Assembly: GCF_000468035.1 (NCBI RefSeq)
Contig: NZ_KI260535.1
Location: forward strand, 166,906-206,365
DNA length: 39,460 nucleotides
Reading direction: 5' to 3'
From: Selenomonas sp. oral taxon 892 str. F0426
GTDB lineage: Bacteria > Bacillota > Negativicutes > Selenomonadales > Selenomonadaceae
The position numbers and the translations under genes are program-made. Position 1 is the stretch's first letter. Every line of letters starts with the position of its first letter. The notes beneath the pieces were generated by a model. The model ran no database searches, had not been told where the DNA came from, and was given only the letters and a program-made list of their open reading frames with translations. Below are positions 1-7,549 of this stretch, piece after piece.

Positions 1-108
1 TTTAAGCGTACAAGCGCACGATCACTTGCGTAACAAAGCGTTCGCGTGGGACACCCATCACGCAGAACAACACAAAACTCAGCACAATAAAAAAGGAGGG
101 GGTTTCCC

Positions 109-2007
109 TTGCATATCAACGATCTTCTGAAACCTGAGAGCATCGCCCTCGGCGTTTCTGCACCTGCCTCGAAGGAAGAGGCAATCCGTCTGCTCGCCGA
201 CTGCATGGAAAAGGGCGGCAATCTCAGCAACAAAGAACAGTATGTAAAAGACGTGCTCATCCGTGAGGAGAGCGGCACCACCGGCCTCGGGGACGGCATC
301 GCAACGCCGCACGCCAAGAGCGACGGCGTGCAGGCGGCGGGCCTGGCCGCGATGACCGTGCCTGACGGCATGGACTTTGCCGCGATGGACGGCAACCCGA
401 GCCGCCTCTTCTTCATGATCGCTGCCCCCAACGGGGCGAACGACGAACACCTCGCCATCCTCTCCAAGCTCGCGACCATGATCATGGATCCCGACTTCAA
501 GGAGGCGCTCATCGCTGCCAAGACCGTCGAGGAGTTCCGTCAGCTCGTCGACGACAAAGAGAATGACCGCTTCGTCGCACCGAGCACAGGCGCGTCTGAA
601 GAAGCAGCACCCGCTGCCGACCATATCCAGATCCTCGCCGTCACCGCCTGCCCCACGGGCATCGCGCACACTTTCATGGCGGCGGAGAGCATCGAACAGC
701 ACGCGAAGAAGCGCGGCCTCACGGTCAAGGTCGAGACGAACGGCTCGGCCGGAGTCAAAAACGAGCTGACGGCGGAGGAGATCGCTGCTGCCGACGGCAT
801 CATCGTCGCAGCGGACAAGAACGTTTCCATGTCCCGCTTTGACGGACGCCGCGTCGTCATCACGAAGGTCGCGGACGGCATCAACAAGGCAGACGAGCTG
901 ATCGACCGCGCCCTCTCCGGCACCGCTCCCGTCTATCGTGCAAGCGGTGCGGACGCTGTAGAGAGTGCGGACAGCGGCGAGGAGGAAAGCCTTGCCCGCC
1001 AGATCTACAAGCACCTCATGAACGGCGTCTCGCACATGCTCCCGTTCGTCGTGGGCGGCGGTATCCTCATCGCACTCGCCTTCCTCTTCGACGACTACAG
1101 CATCGATCCATCGAAGTTCGGCTCGAACACCCCGCTTGCCAAATTCTTCATGGATGTCGGCGGCGCCTCGTTCGGCTTCATGCTCCCCGTTCTCGCCGGC
1201 TTCATCGGCATGTCGATCGCCGACCGCCCGGGGCTCGCCGTCGGTTTTGTCGGCGGTGCACTCGCGGGGCAGACGGGCACAGGATTCCTCGGCGCACTGC
1301 TGGCAGGCTTTGTCTCCGGCTACGCCGTCAACGCACTCAAGAGGGCATTTGCAGGACTGCCCGCCAGCCTCGACGGCATCAAACCCATTCTGCTCTACCC
1401 GTTCTTCGGTGTCCTCATCATGGGACTCATCTCGCTCTACATCATCGCTCCGCCCGTCTCTGCCATCAATACATGGATGGTCTCGACACTCGGCAGCATG
1501 GATCCCTCGGCGCGCATCTTCATGGGCATCATCGTCGGCGGCATGATGGCGATCGACATGGGCGGTCCGATCAACAAGGCGGCCTACGTCACGGGTACAG
1601 GACTCCTCGCCTCGGGTGAGTATCACGTCATGGCAGCGGTCATGGCAGGCGGCATGGTGCCGCCTCTCGCGATTGCGCTTGCGACCACGTTCTTCAAGAA
1701 CCGCTTCACCGAAAGTCAGCAGAGGGCGGGCATCACGAACTACGTCATGGGGCTCTCCTTCATCACTGAGGGTGCAATCCCGTTCGCAGCAGCCGACCCC
1801 GTGCGCGTCATCCCCTCGATGGTCGTCGGCTCCTCGCTTGCGGGCGCGCTCACGATGTTCTTTGACTGCACCCTGCGTGCCCCGCACGGCGGCATCTTCG
1901 TCGTTCCGACCATCGGCAACCCGCTCATGTACCTCGTGAGCATCCTCATCGGTGCCGTCGTCGGTGCCGTCATCCTCTCCATGCTCAAGAAACCGATCAA
2001 AGAGTAA
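109..2007 (+). CDS. fruA: PTS fructose transporter subunit IIABC
   Basis: Fructose-specific phosphotransferase permease that imports fructose while phosphorylating it to fructose 1-phosphate at the membrane. Three fused domains are visible in 632 residues. EIIA covers about 1-150, with phospho-His68 in ATPHAKS. EIIB covers about 172-275, with phospho-Cys181 in TACPTGIAHT. EIIC covers about 295-628, with a run of hydrophobic segments starting near GVSHMLPFVVGGG. This is the normal length and order for FruA. The start is TTG, chosen because AAGGAGGGGG at 93-102 is well spaced from it and the EIIA domain begins at once. It is probably the last gene of a fru operon whose fruR/fruK would lie left of the window. 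The 108 bases upstream show only short open frames and I cannot tell which, if any, is the end of a real gene. Confidence 0.96.
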   Translation: MHINDLLKPESIALGVSAPASKEEAIRLLADCMEKGGNLSNKEQYVKDVLIREESGTTGLGDGIATPHAKSDGVQAAGLAAMTVPDGMDFAAMDGNPSRLFFMIAAPNGANDEHLAILSKLATMIMDPDFKEALIAAKTVEEFRQLVDDKENDRFVAPSTGASEEAAPAADHIQILAVTACPTGIAHTFMAAESIEQHAKKRGLTVKVETNGSAGVKNELTAEEIAAADGIIVAADKNVSMSRFDGRRVVITKVADGINKADELIDRALSGTAPVYRASGADAVESADSGEEESLARQIYKHLMNGVSHMLPFVVGGGILIALAFLFDDYSIDPSKFGSNTPLAKFFMDVGGASFGFMLPVLAGFIGMSIADRPGLAVGFVGGALAGQTGTGFLGALLAGFVSGYAVNALKRAFAGLPASLDGIKPILLYPFFGVLIMGLISLYIIAPPVSAINTWMVSTLGSMDPSARIFMGIIVGGMMAIDMGGPINKAAYVTGTGLLASGEYHVMAAVMAGGMVPPLAIALATTFFKNRFTESQQRAGITNYVMGLSFITEGAIPFAAADPVRVIPSMVVGSSLAGALTMFFDCTLRAPHGGIFVVPTIGNPLMYLVSILIGAVVGAVILSMLKKPIKE

Positions 2008-2032
2008 GAGAACAACATCATTTCAGCATAAG

Positions 2033-2075
2033 AAAATCCCGTCCTGCCAATCGCGGCAAGACGGGATTTCTCTAT
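2033..2075 (+). terminator. Rho-independent terminator of fruA
   Basis: A near-perfect stem pairs AAATCCCGTC-TGCC with GGCA-GACGGGATTT across a short loop and is followed by a T-rich stretch. It begins 26 bases after the fruA stop codon. Confidence 0.85.
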
Positions 2076-2140
2076 TGTATCACGAAAGAACTTCTCCAGA
2101 GCAGGCTGTGCATCCTGTCCTTTTCGCCAAGAGCGCAAGA

Positions 2141-2186
2141 AAAAGGGGCTGTTGCAGGAAGCTAGAAAACTTCGTGCAACAGCCCT
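2141..2186 (-). terminator. Likely terminator for the chemoreceptor gene ending at 2365
   Basis: Read on the - strand, an 11-bp stem (GGGCTGTTGCA with TGCAACAGCCC, plus an inner GAAG/CTTC pair) is followed by CTTTTTC. It lies about 180 bases beyond the stop codon and forms the left end of the repeat element, so it may terminate only because of the insertion. Confidence 0.55.
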
Positions 2187-2352
2187 TGTCTATGTCAGCA
2201 GTATCGCTACAAGTGCCCCTTCCACCGCTTACGCGGTCCCCCTCCCCCGTGTCGCACGGGGGAGGCTAGGATTATGGAATCTTAGCTTCCCCCGTCAGAG
2301 CGGGGGAAGTGGCGAGTGCAGCGAGCCGATAGGGGCGTTCGTGAACAGCCCC
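2145..2352. repeat. 208-bp hairpin-array element with 9-bp terminal inverted repeats
   Basis: The block is bounded by GGGGCTGTT at 2145-2153 and its exact inverse at 2344-2352. Inside are consecutive stem-loops: GGGCTGTTGCA/TGCAACAGCCC (2146-2185), ACCGC/GCGGT (2224-2237), an 11-bp perfect stem with a 3-base loop (2241-2265), a 9-bp stem with loop ATGG (about 2264-2287) and a 9-bp stem (2286-2309). It codes for nothing credible. It resembles palindromic intergenic repeats and MITEs of Firmicutes. The TIR recalls those of IS6-family elements, but that is only an impression. No target duplication was recognised. Confidence 0.65.
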
Positions 2353-2364
2353 AATCTCGCATAT

Positions 2365-3567
2365 TTATACCTTGAACCGCCCAACCAGCTCATCCAGATC
2401 GGCAGCAAGCCCCTTGAGGTGCTCTGCAGTGGCTGCAAAGGCATCGAGGGAGGCGGTCTCCTGCTCGATGGCAGCTGCCGAATCCTGCGTGAGATCCGTG
2501 ATTTTTTTCGACCCTGCAGCGACATCCTCCGCTGCGGCCGCAGCAACCTGCGCACAGGCACGCACCGCCTCGATGGAGGTGAGGAGCACAGCGCGATCCG
2601 CACTCTCGGCAGGTACGAACTTATGAATTTCCTGCATTTGGGCGGAGATGCCGCTGATGCTCGATGTGAGCAGCTGAATGTTCTCATTCTGCTCGCTCGC
2701 GTTCGCGGCGACATTGGTGATGGCAACGGCATTGTACTCAACCGCCCTGCTGTTCTCGACGCTTGCATGCCAGAGGTTGTCGGAGAGTCCCGAGACCTCC
2801 GCCGCACACGCCTGCGCTCGCTGCATAAGGTGGCGCAGGTCGCTGACAAAGCTGTTGAAGGAGTGCACGATGCGCCCGATCTCGTCATAGCGCTCCGCCT
2901 GAAGCTGCTGCGTGAGATCCGCCTCCTTGCCGGCAACCTCGCGGAAGGAGGCGGTCAGAGCTGCAAGCGGACGCAGAATATGCCGGATCATGACATAGGA
3001 GGATCCGACAAAGATAATCACGGACAGAACGATTACGACAAGTTCAATTTGCTTGGAGGCGGCTATCTTTGCCTGGCTGGCTTGGACATATGCCGTAACG
3101 AGCTTATCCACCTCTGCCACATAGCCAGTCACAGAGGCAGAAAGAGCCGCGTTTGCCGCATGTTTATCCGCTGCGGTCTTCGCTCCCAAAACAGCGAACA
3201 CCTGACTGCGGTAGTTCTCCCACAGGGATCGTACCGTATGGAGCTCCGCCACAATCGCCGGATCAGAAGCGGGCCGGATGCCCACATCCGCATTCCCCTC
3301 GGCAAGTCTCGCAAGAATGCGGTCATATTCCTCGATCCGCGTGTGCATCGTTCGCCGGAGAGGTTCCTCCTCTTCACCTTCTGCCGACACAAGGCGTGCC
3401 GAGAGCCATGAGAGCTGATACGCACGCATGCGAAGAGAGCCGGAGGCATTGACGGCGGGAGAGTCTCCCTCGAGTTGGGCAAAGGTGGCGAAGCTCAGTC
3501 CGACAAGCCCGATGATGAAGACGAAAAGGGCAACAAGTGTGATTCGTAATTTATTATGGATTGACAT
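2365..3567 (-). CDS. Methyl-accepting chemotaxis-like protein lacking the signalling hairpin tip
   Basis: Membrane receptor-like protein of 400 residues. TM1 is about residues 8-30, a periplasmic helical sensor about 31-172, TM2 about 174-195 and HAMP about 196-250, followed by a short helical C-terminus. The sensor begins with a NarX/PilJ-type P-box ([12 protein letters not shown], residues 40-51). It aligns without gaps to the neighbouring 554-residue receptor up to about residue 310 and again at the C-terminus (SAAAIE, LVGRFKV). The 154 residues between, which in the paralogue carry the conserved tip that contacts CheA and CheW, are absent. The reading frame is intact, so this is a clean deletion rather than a frameshift. 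It could be a decoy, a non-chemotaxis sensor or a decaying duplicate. The start at 3567 matches the paralogue's MSI start and has a GGGGA ribosome site. Confidence 0.85.
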   Translation of the reverse strand: MSIHNKLRITLVALFVFIIGLVGLSFATFAQLEGDSPAVNASGSLRMRAYQLSWLSARLVSAEGEEEEPLRRTMHTRIEEYDRILARLAEGNADVGIRPASDPAIVAELHTVRSLWENYRSQVFAVLGAKTAADKHAANAALSASVTGYVAEVDKLVTAYVQASQAKIAASKQIELVVIVLSVIIFVGSSYVMIRHILRPLAALTASFREVAGKEADLTQQLQAERYDEIGRIVHSFNSFVSDLRHLMQRAQACAAEVSGLSDNLWHASVENSRAVEYNAVAITNVAANASEQNENIQLLTSSISGISAQMQEIHKFVPAESADRAVLLTSIEAVRACAQVAAAAAEDVAAGSKKITDLTQDSAAAIEQETASLDAFAATAEHLKGLAADLDELVGRFKV

Positions 3568-3605
3568 ATTTCCCCTCTCGTTTCAATGAAGATTTCTTTC
3601 TATTT

Positions 3606-3633
3606 ATTATATCGCAGAAAAAGCGCGGCTCAA
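3606..3633 (-). promoter_or_regulatory. Promoter of the tipless chemoreceptor gene
   Basis: Read on the - strand, TTGAGC (3628-3633), a 16-base spacer and a perfect TATAAT (3606-3611) lie about 40 bases before the start codon. Confidence 0.6.
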
Positions 3634-3712
3634 TACTCCCATCTGAATAAAAGCACATAACGAATCACTGATCAATGGAGAGCGTCCAATTGGAGCGGAT
3701 TTTGCCCTGCCG

Positions 3713-5377
3713 TCAGACCTTGAACTTGCCGACAAGGCCATCCAGCTTTGCCGACAGACTGGACAGACGATCTGCTGTAGCGACGACCTGCTCCATGGTC
3801 GCGCTCTGCTCCTCGATGGCAGCAGCCGACTCTTCAGAGAGCCCCGCAATCTGTTTTGCCGCTGCTGCGACGTGTCCGGAGGTGCCCGCGACATTCTGTG
3901 CACCTGCCGATGCCGTCTGGTTCAGCTGTACGATCTCGGCAGCCGCCTTACGGCTCTCCTCAGAGCTTTCGGCGATGGCATTCAGCGAGGCGCGTACCGC
4001 AGCGACCGCCGCCGTGATCTTCTCGAGTTCGCCGACCAGCTCCTGATTTGCAGTGCGCGTCTCGTGCACCTGATGACGTATGCCGGTCATCTTCGCCGTG
4101 ACATCGTCCGCCGCGAGACTCGAACTCTCGGCGAGCTTGCGCACCTCCTCCGCGACGACGGCAAAGCCGCGTCCGCTCTCACCCGCACGTGCCGCTTCGA
4201 TCGCAGCATTGAGCGCGAGCAAATTCGTCTGCCCCGAGATGCCCTTGATGAGATCGATGATCTGATTGATATCCTCCGCATACTGCGTGAGGGTCTGCAC
4301 GTTCCGATCCATCGTCATGACGATGTCGCGCAGGACATCGGTCTGCGCGGCGACACGCGCCGCACCGTCCCGTCCATCCGCCGCTTTTTCTTCAGAGTCC
4401 GCCGAGAGTACGGCAGAGCGTTCGGCAGACGCGAGCATCTGCGCCATGTGTTCCGCAATCTGCGTCACGTTGTCCGCGAGTGCCTGCATATCGCCGTTCT
4501 GTGCGTTTGCCTTCCCTGCGACGTCGGTGACGGAGCCGGCGACCAACTCGACCGCATGGCTGCTCTCACCGCTTGCATGGGAGAGTGCACCGGAGAGCTG
4601 CGCGACCTCTGCCGCGCTCTCCTGTGCACCGCGTATGATCGTGCGCAGTTTCCCGATGAAGGTGTTGAAGTGGAGGACAATGCGGCCAATTTCATCATCA
4701 CGCTCAGCATGAAGCTGCTGCGTCAGATCCCCCTCTCCTCCGGCAATATCGCGAAACGACTCCGTCAGCCCAGCCAGCGGGCGCAGAATCTGCGTGAGGA
4801 TCAGCCAGAGCGCGCCGCCCACCACGAAAACAGCGAGCAGGATCACACCGAGCTGGATGTTCTTGGACGTTTCGATCTTTGTCTGACTTGCGGCATCGTA
4901 GGCAGCGACCAGCTTGTTGACCTCCGCCACAAAGGGCGCAACTTCTTTCGCTACCTTCACCTCTGCAGCACGGCGCGCTTCCTCATCCGCCCCCTCGGCA
5001 ACAGTACGCACATCAGCGCGGTACGCCTCCCACAGAGGCTTCACAACGCCGAGCTGGCGCTGCACCGCCTCATCCGAGGGCGCCGTCAGCCCCATCGCCG
5101 CATCGCCCTGTTCCAGCCCCTTCAGAATCCGTTCGTAGTCCTCCAGATCCTTCTGCATCGAAGTACGCAGCGTCTGTGCATCACTCTCATCTGCCGACAC
5201 GAGCCGTGCCGCTCCCCATGCGAGCTGATAGGCGCGCATGCGCAGCGAGCCGGAGGCGTTGACCGCGGGCGAGTCCCCCTTGAGTTCGTTGAAGGTAAAG
5301 AAATTTAACCCGACCAGCCCCACGATAAATACGAAGAGCAAAATCAGAATCGACTGTAGTTTAGCCCGTATACTCAT
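3713..5377 (-). CDS. Methyl-accepting chemotaxis protein with NarX/PilJ-like sensor
   Basis: Full-length transmembrane chemoreceptor of 554 residues. TM1 is about 9-30, the periplasmic sensor 31-172 with the P-box [12 protein letters not shown] (40-51), TM2 about 174-196, HAMP about 197-250 and the signalling domain about 260-540. The hairpin tip is canonical ([20 protein letters not shown], about 382-401). By family knowledge it would signal through CheW and CheA to the flagellar motor. The P-box is the ligand-binding helix in the nitrate sensors NarX and NarQ, so a small anion such as nitrate or nitrite is a possible but unproven ligand. An upstream in-frame ATG at 5383 touches the ribosome site AGGGGAG. 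The ATG at 5377 has correct spacing and matches the paralogue's MSI start, so it was chosen. The neighbour at 2365-3567 is a tandem duplicate. Confidence 0.93.
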   Translation of the reverse strand: MSIRAKLQSILILLFVFIVGLVGLNFFTFNELKGDSPAVNASGSLRMRAYQLAWGAARLVSADESDAQTLRTSMQKDLEDYERILKGLEQGDAAMGLTAPSDEAVQRQLGVVKPLWEAYRADVRTVAEGADEEARRAAEVKVAKEVAPFVAEVNKLVAAYDAASQTKIETSKNIQLGVILLAVFVVGGALWLILTQILRPLAGLTESFRDIAGGEGDLTQQLHAERDDEIGRIVLHFNTFIGKLRTIIRGAQESAAEVAQLSGALSHASGESSHAVELVAGSVTDVAGKANAQNGDMQALADNVTQIAEHMAQMLASAERSAVLSADSEEKAADGRDGAARVAAQTDVLRDIVMTMDRNVQTLTQYAEDINQIIDLIKGISGQTNLLALNAAIEAARAGESGRGFAVVAEEVRKLAESSSLAADDVTAKMTGIRHQVHETRTANQELVGELEKITAAVAAVRASLNAIAESSEESRKAAAEIVQLNQTASAGAQNVAGTSGHVAAAAKQIAGLSEESAAAIEEQSATMEQVVATADRLSSLSAKLDGLVGKFKV

Positions 5378-5394
5378 GCCCATCTCCCCTTAAT

Positions 5395-5419
5395 TAAGAA
5401 AGCACTGATAAATTCAGCA
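5395..5419. repeat. Solo end of the MITE-like family
   Basis: The 20 bases at 5400-5419 are identical to 35597-35616, the left end of a MITE-like element. No matching right end was found nearby. The copy lies in the 5' untranslated region of the chemoreceptor gene that starts at 5377. Confidence 0.55.
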
Positions 5420-5491
5420 GCTCCTTCATTCACATCGTCTGATCTGCACCCCTGGCGTAATGACTGCAGTAAGACACATTTCGTACTATTG

Positions 5492-5497
5492 ATTATA
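5492..5497 (-). promoter_or_regulatory. Extended -10 promoter for the full-length chemoreceptor
   Basis: On the - strand, TGCTATAAT gives a perfect -10 with a TGn extension. The -35 region is AT-rich and poor. It lies about 115 bases before the start codon. Confidence 0.5.
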
Positions 5498-5543
5498 GCA
5501 TAAAATAATTTGTATAAAAATGAAAATCATCTATGATTCCTAA

Positions 5544-5583
5544 AAAAAGACCATTGACTCTTTCAGCCAATGGTCTTTTTTCA
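5544..5583 (-). terminator. Terminator after the MsrA-like gene
   Basis: AAAGACCATTG pairs with CAATGGTCTTT around a 10-base loop, with A/T runs on both sides, so it can work in both directions. It lies directly beyond the stop codon of the - strand gene. Confidence 0.8.
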
Positions 5584-5584
5584 A

Positions 5585-6142
5585 TCAAAGTTGTACGAGT
5601 TCGCGCAGACGTGCGAGATCGATGTAGGTCTCGGTCTCCGGATGTCGCCTTAGATAGCCCTGATGCTCGTCCGCCGCCGTCTGAAACGAGGTGAGACGTT
5701 CCATCGTCGCGTGCATGACGCGTCGCGCATCCGACCTGCTGTTCGGATCATTGAGCGTCAGATGTTCGCCCGTGGCGGGACAGCGTCCCTTGCCCGCGAG
5801 GAAGGTGAGATAGAGCTGGATCTGCGGTTCGTCCTCGGCGCTCTCGTAGAACACACCCGCGCGATACATCGCGCCGCGCACGTAGCCCTGCCCATCAATG
5901 CTGTAGGGCGTGACAACCGCAAAGAGCAGGTCCAGCAGCTGCGAGATGTCAATTTTCTTCGGATCGTAGATGATCTCGATGCCCATGCGTCCGCCCGCTG
6001 CGCCCGTCGCCACATCATCATGTGCGGCATTTGGCGCGGCGTTGATATAGCCCGTGCGGACGGAAACGATACCGCGCCGCCCCGTGAAGACCTCCTCGAG
6101 CTCGTACATATCCGCGCCCGAGAGGCAGATGCGTTTTGTCAT
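5585..6142 (-). CDS. MsrA-fold protein without the catalytic cysteine
   Basis: 185-residue homologue of peptide-methionine (S)-S-oxide reductase. Family signatures are clear: GIVSVRTGYINA near 24-35, IIYDPKKIDISQLLDLLF near 57-74, GQGYVRGAMYRAGVFY at 84-99, and EHQGYLRRHPE near 159-169. The active-site segment, normally GCFWCxE, reads ADMYELE, so the resolving attack Cys is Asp11 and the HDP motif is VTP. Only Cys6 and Cys121 remain. A normal MsrA mechanism therefore seems impossible; a binding or regulatory role, or slow decay, is more likely. The ATG at 6142 has GAGGTG upstream and begins 8 bases after the meaB stop, so it is probably translated with meaB in the methylmalonyl-CoA mutase cluster. 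An earlier in-frame TTG at 6154 would overlap meaB and lacks a ribosome site. Confidence 0.8.
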   Translation of the reverse strand: MTKRICLSGADMYELEEVFTGRRGIVSVRTGYINAAPNAAHDDVATGAAGGRMGIEIIYDPKKIDISQLLDLLFAVVTPYSIDGQGYVRGAMYRAGVFYESAEDEPQIQLYLTFLAGKGRCPATGEHLTLNDPNSRSDARRVMHATMERLTSFQTAADEHQGYLRRHPETETYIDLARLRELVQL

Positions 6143-6150
6143 AGCGCACC

Positions 6151-7329
6151 TCAATTCGTAAACAGATCAACCTGCCGCCCTGCCGCACGACCGACGTCGA
6201 AGACACTGAGGAGCTCGCCCACCGCCTGGGTCGGCGATATCTCGCCCGTGAGGATGGCATTTTTGACCTCGGGCATGCGCCCACGTACGGCAGCATCCTC
6301 GAAGAAGAGGTTGTGCAGATGCTCGTCAATCATGCTGTTCATCCAGTCGAGCAGCTGCGTGTCGCGCCGCTTTTTCCAGATGCCGCTCTCCATCGTCTTT
6401 TCGCGGAAAATGCGAATGACCTCCCAGAGGTCTGCAAGGCCCGTCTTTTCGATGGCGGAGGCGAGGTAGGCGTGCGTCGTCCAACCAGGCGTTGCGGGCC
6501 GGATGAACTCGAGCATGCGCTCGTACTGACCGCGTGCAACCTTCGCCTTGATGAGGTTGTCCCCATCGGCCTTGTTGATGACGATAGCATCGCCAAGTTC
6601 CATGATACCCTTCTTAATGCCCTGCAGCTCATCACCCGCGCCCGTTAAGACGACGAGCAGGAAGAAATCGACCATTGAGCGCACGGTGGTCTCGGATTGA
6701 CCGACACCGACGGTCTCGATGATGATGATATCGTAGCCCGCCGCCTCACAGAGCAGCATGGTCTCACGGCTCTTGCGCGCAACGCCGCCGAGCGTGCCGC
6801 CCGCAGGAGAAGGACGAATGAACGCCTCTGGACGACGCGAGAGCGTGCCCATGCGCGTCTTGTCGCCGAGAATCGACCCCTTCGTCACAGAGCTGGTCGG
6901 ATCGACGGTGAGGACGGCGACGCGGTGCCCTGCATCGCAGAGCATATTGCCGAATGCCTCGATCATCGTCGATTTTCCCGCGCCCGGAACACCGGTGAAG
7001 CCAATGCGCAGAGCATTTCCCGTCCGCGGCAGGAGGCGCTGCAGGACGCGCTGAGCAAGCTTGAAGTGTTTGCTGCTGTTGCTCTCAATGAGTGTGATGG
7101 CACGCGAGAGCGTCATGCGGTCACCACGTTCTACGCCCGCAACATAGTCGTCCTCAGAGAGAATGAGTTTGCGGCGCGGCATCCCCTGTCCATTCAGGAG
7201 TTTCGGGTTGATATTGCCGACGGTCAGATCCTTGATCCCCTCAATGCCGCCCATGACACTTGTCGTGAATTTACAATCGGCATCCTCAGGCACCCAGTCC
7301 GGTCGCTCTACGGTATATTTTTCGCTCAT
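6151..7329 (-). CDS. meaB: Methylmalonyl-CoA mutase-associated GTPase MeaB
   Basis: G3E-family P-loop GTPase (392 residues) that loads adenosylcobalamin onto methylmalonyl-CoA mutase and protects it from inactivation. The Walker A motif GVPGAGKS is at about 113-120, a DPTSS switch region follows, the Walker B-like ETVGVGQSE lies further on, and the guanine-specificity motif NKAD is present. The C-terminal helical dimerisation region is intact. About 60 extra N-terminal residues precede the usual MeaB core. The start at 7329 was chosen over an upstream ATG at 7383 because AAGGAGGAATC sits directly before it. It is the third gene of the mut cluster, but a hairpin terminator and a MITE-like element separate it from mutB. 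Confidence 0.94.
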   Translation of the reverse strand: MSEKYTVERPDWVPEDADCKFTTSVMGGIEGIKDLTVGNINPKLLNGQGMPRRKLILSEDDYVAGVERGDRMTLSRAITLIESNSSKHFKLAQRVLQRLLPRTGNALRIGFTGVPGAGKSTMIEAFGNMLCDAGHRVAVLTVDPTSSVTKGSILGDKTRMGTLSRRPEAFIRPSPAGGTLGGVARKSRETMLLCEAAGYDIIIIETVGVGQSETTVRSMVDFFLLVVLTGAGDELQGIKKGIMELGDAIVINKADGDNLIKAKVARGQYERMLEFIRPATPGWTTHAYLASAIEKTGLADLWEVIRIFREKTMESGIWKKRRDTQLLDWMNSMIDEHLHNLFFEDAAVRGRMPEVKNAILTGEISPTQAVGELLSVFDVGRAAGRQVDLFTN

Positions 7330-7354
7330 GATTCCTCCTTTCGTATGGCAAAAC

Positions 7355-7382
7355 GCCGCCCTCTTGTTTGAGGGCGGCGCCA
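7355..7382 (-). terminator. Terminator-like hairpin between mutB and meaB
   Basis: GCCGCCCTC pairs perfectly with GAGGGCGGC around a 6-base loop. On the - strand it is followed by GTTTTG, a short T-run. It should reduce read-through from mutB into meaB. Confidence 0.55.
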
Positions 7383-7384
7383 TA

Positions 7385-7546
7385 GGGGAGCACGAATGAA
7401 TTGAATCCGCTCAGATTGGTGTAAGTTTTTTGTCCTGTCAAGGAGACAAACCGGACGCATAGTAGTTCTATGCGGAGGATTTGGCAACGATGGCAGGGCG
7501 AAAAAGATGCACTTAGATGAGTGGATGATTTCGTCCGTGTTCCCCC
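7385..7546. repeat. MITE-like element, copy C
   Basis: 162 bp with imperfect terminal inverted repeats (GGGGAGCACGAATGAAT at the left; GGGGGAACACGGACGAAAT reading inward from the right). The interior is homologous, in inverse orientation, to the element at 33851-34017. Shared parts include a CATAG/CTATG stem-loop, a TTTGTC/GACAAA stem and the string CCGGTTTGTCTCCTTGAC. It ends 3 bases from the mutB stop codon. Confidence 0.65.
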
Positions 7547-7549
7547 GTA

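Noticed and set aside
1-33. Possible 3' end of an upstream gene (frame 1 reaches TAA at 31-33)
   Set aside because: Only ten codons with no recognisable motif; another frame stays open longer, so the real frame cannot be decided.
79-1887. Very long open frames antisense to real genes (for example opposite fruA, mutA, mutB, rpoB and rpoC, up to about 700 codons)
   Set aside because: They are mirror frames produced by GC-rich third positions; their translations are Arg/His/Asp-rich low-complexity sequence without ribosome sites or family motifs.
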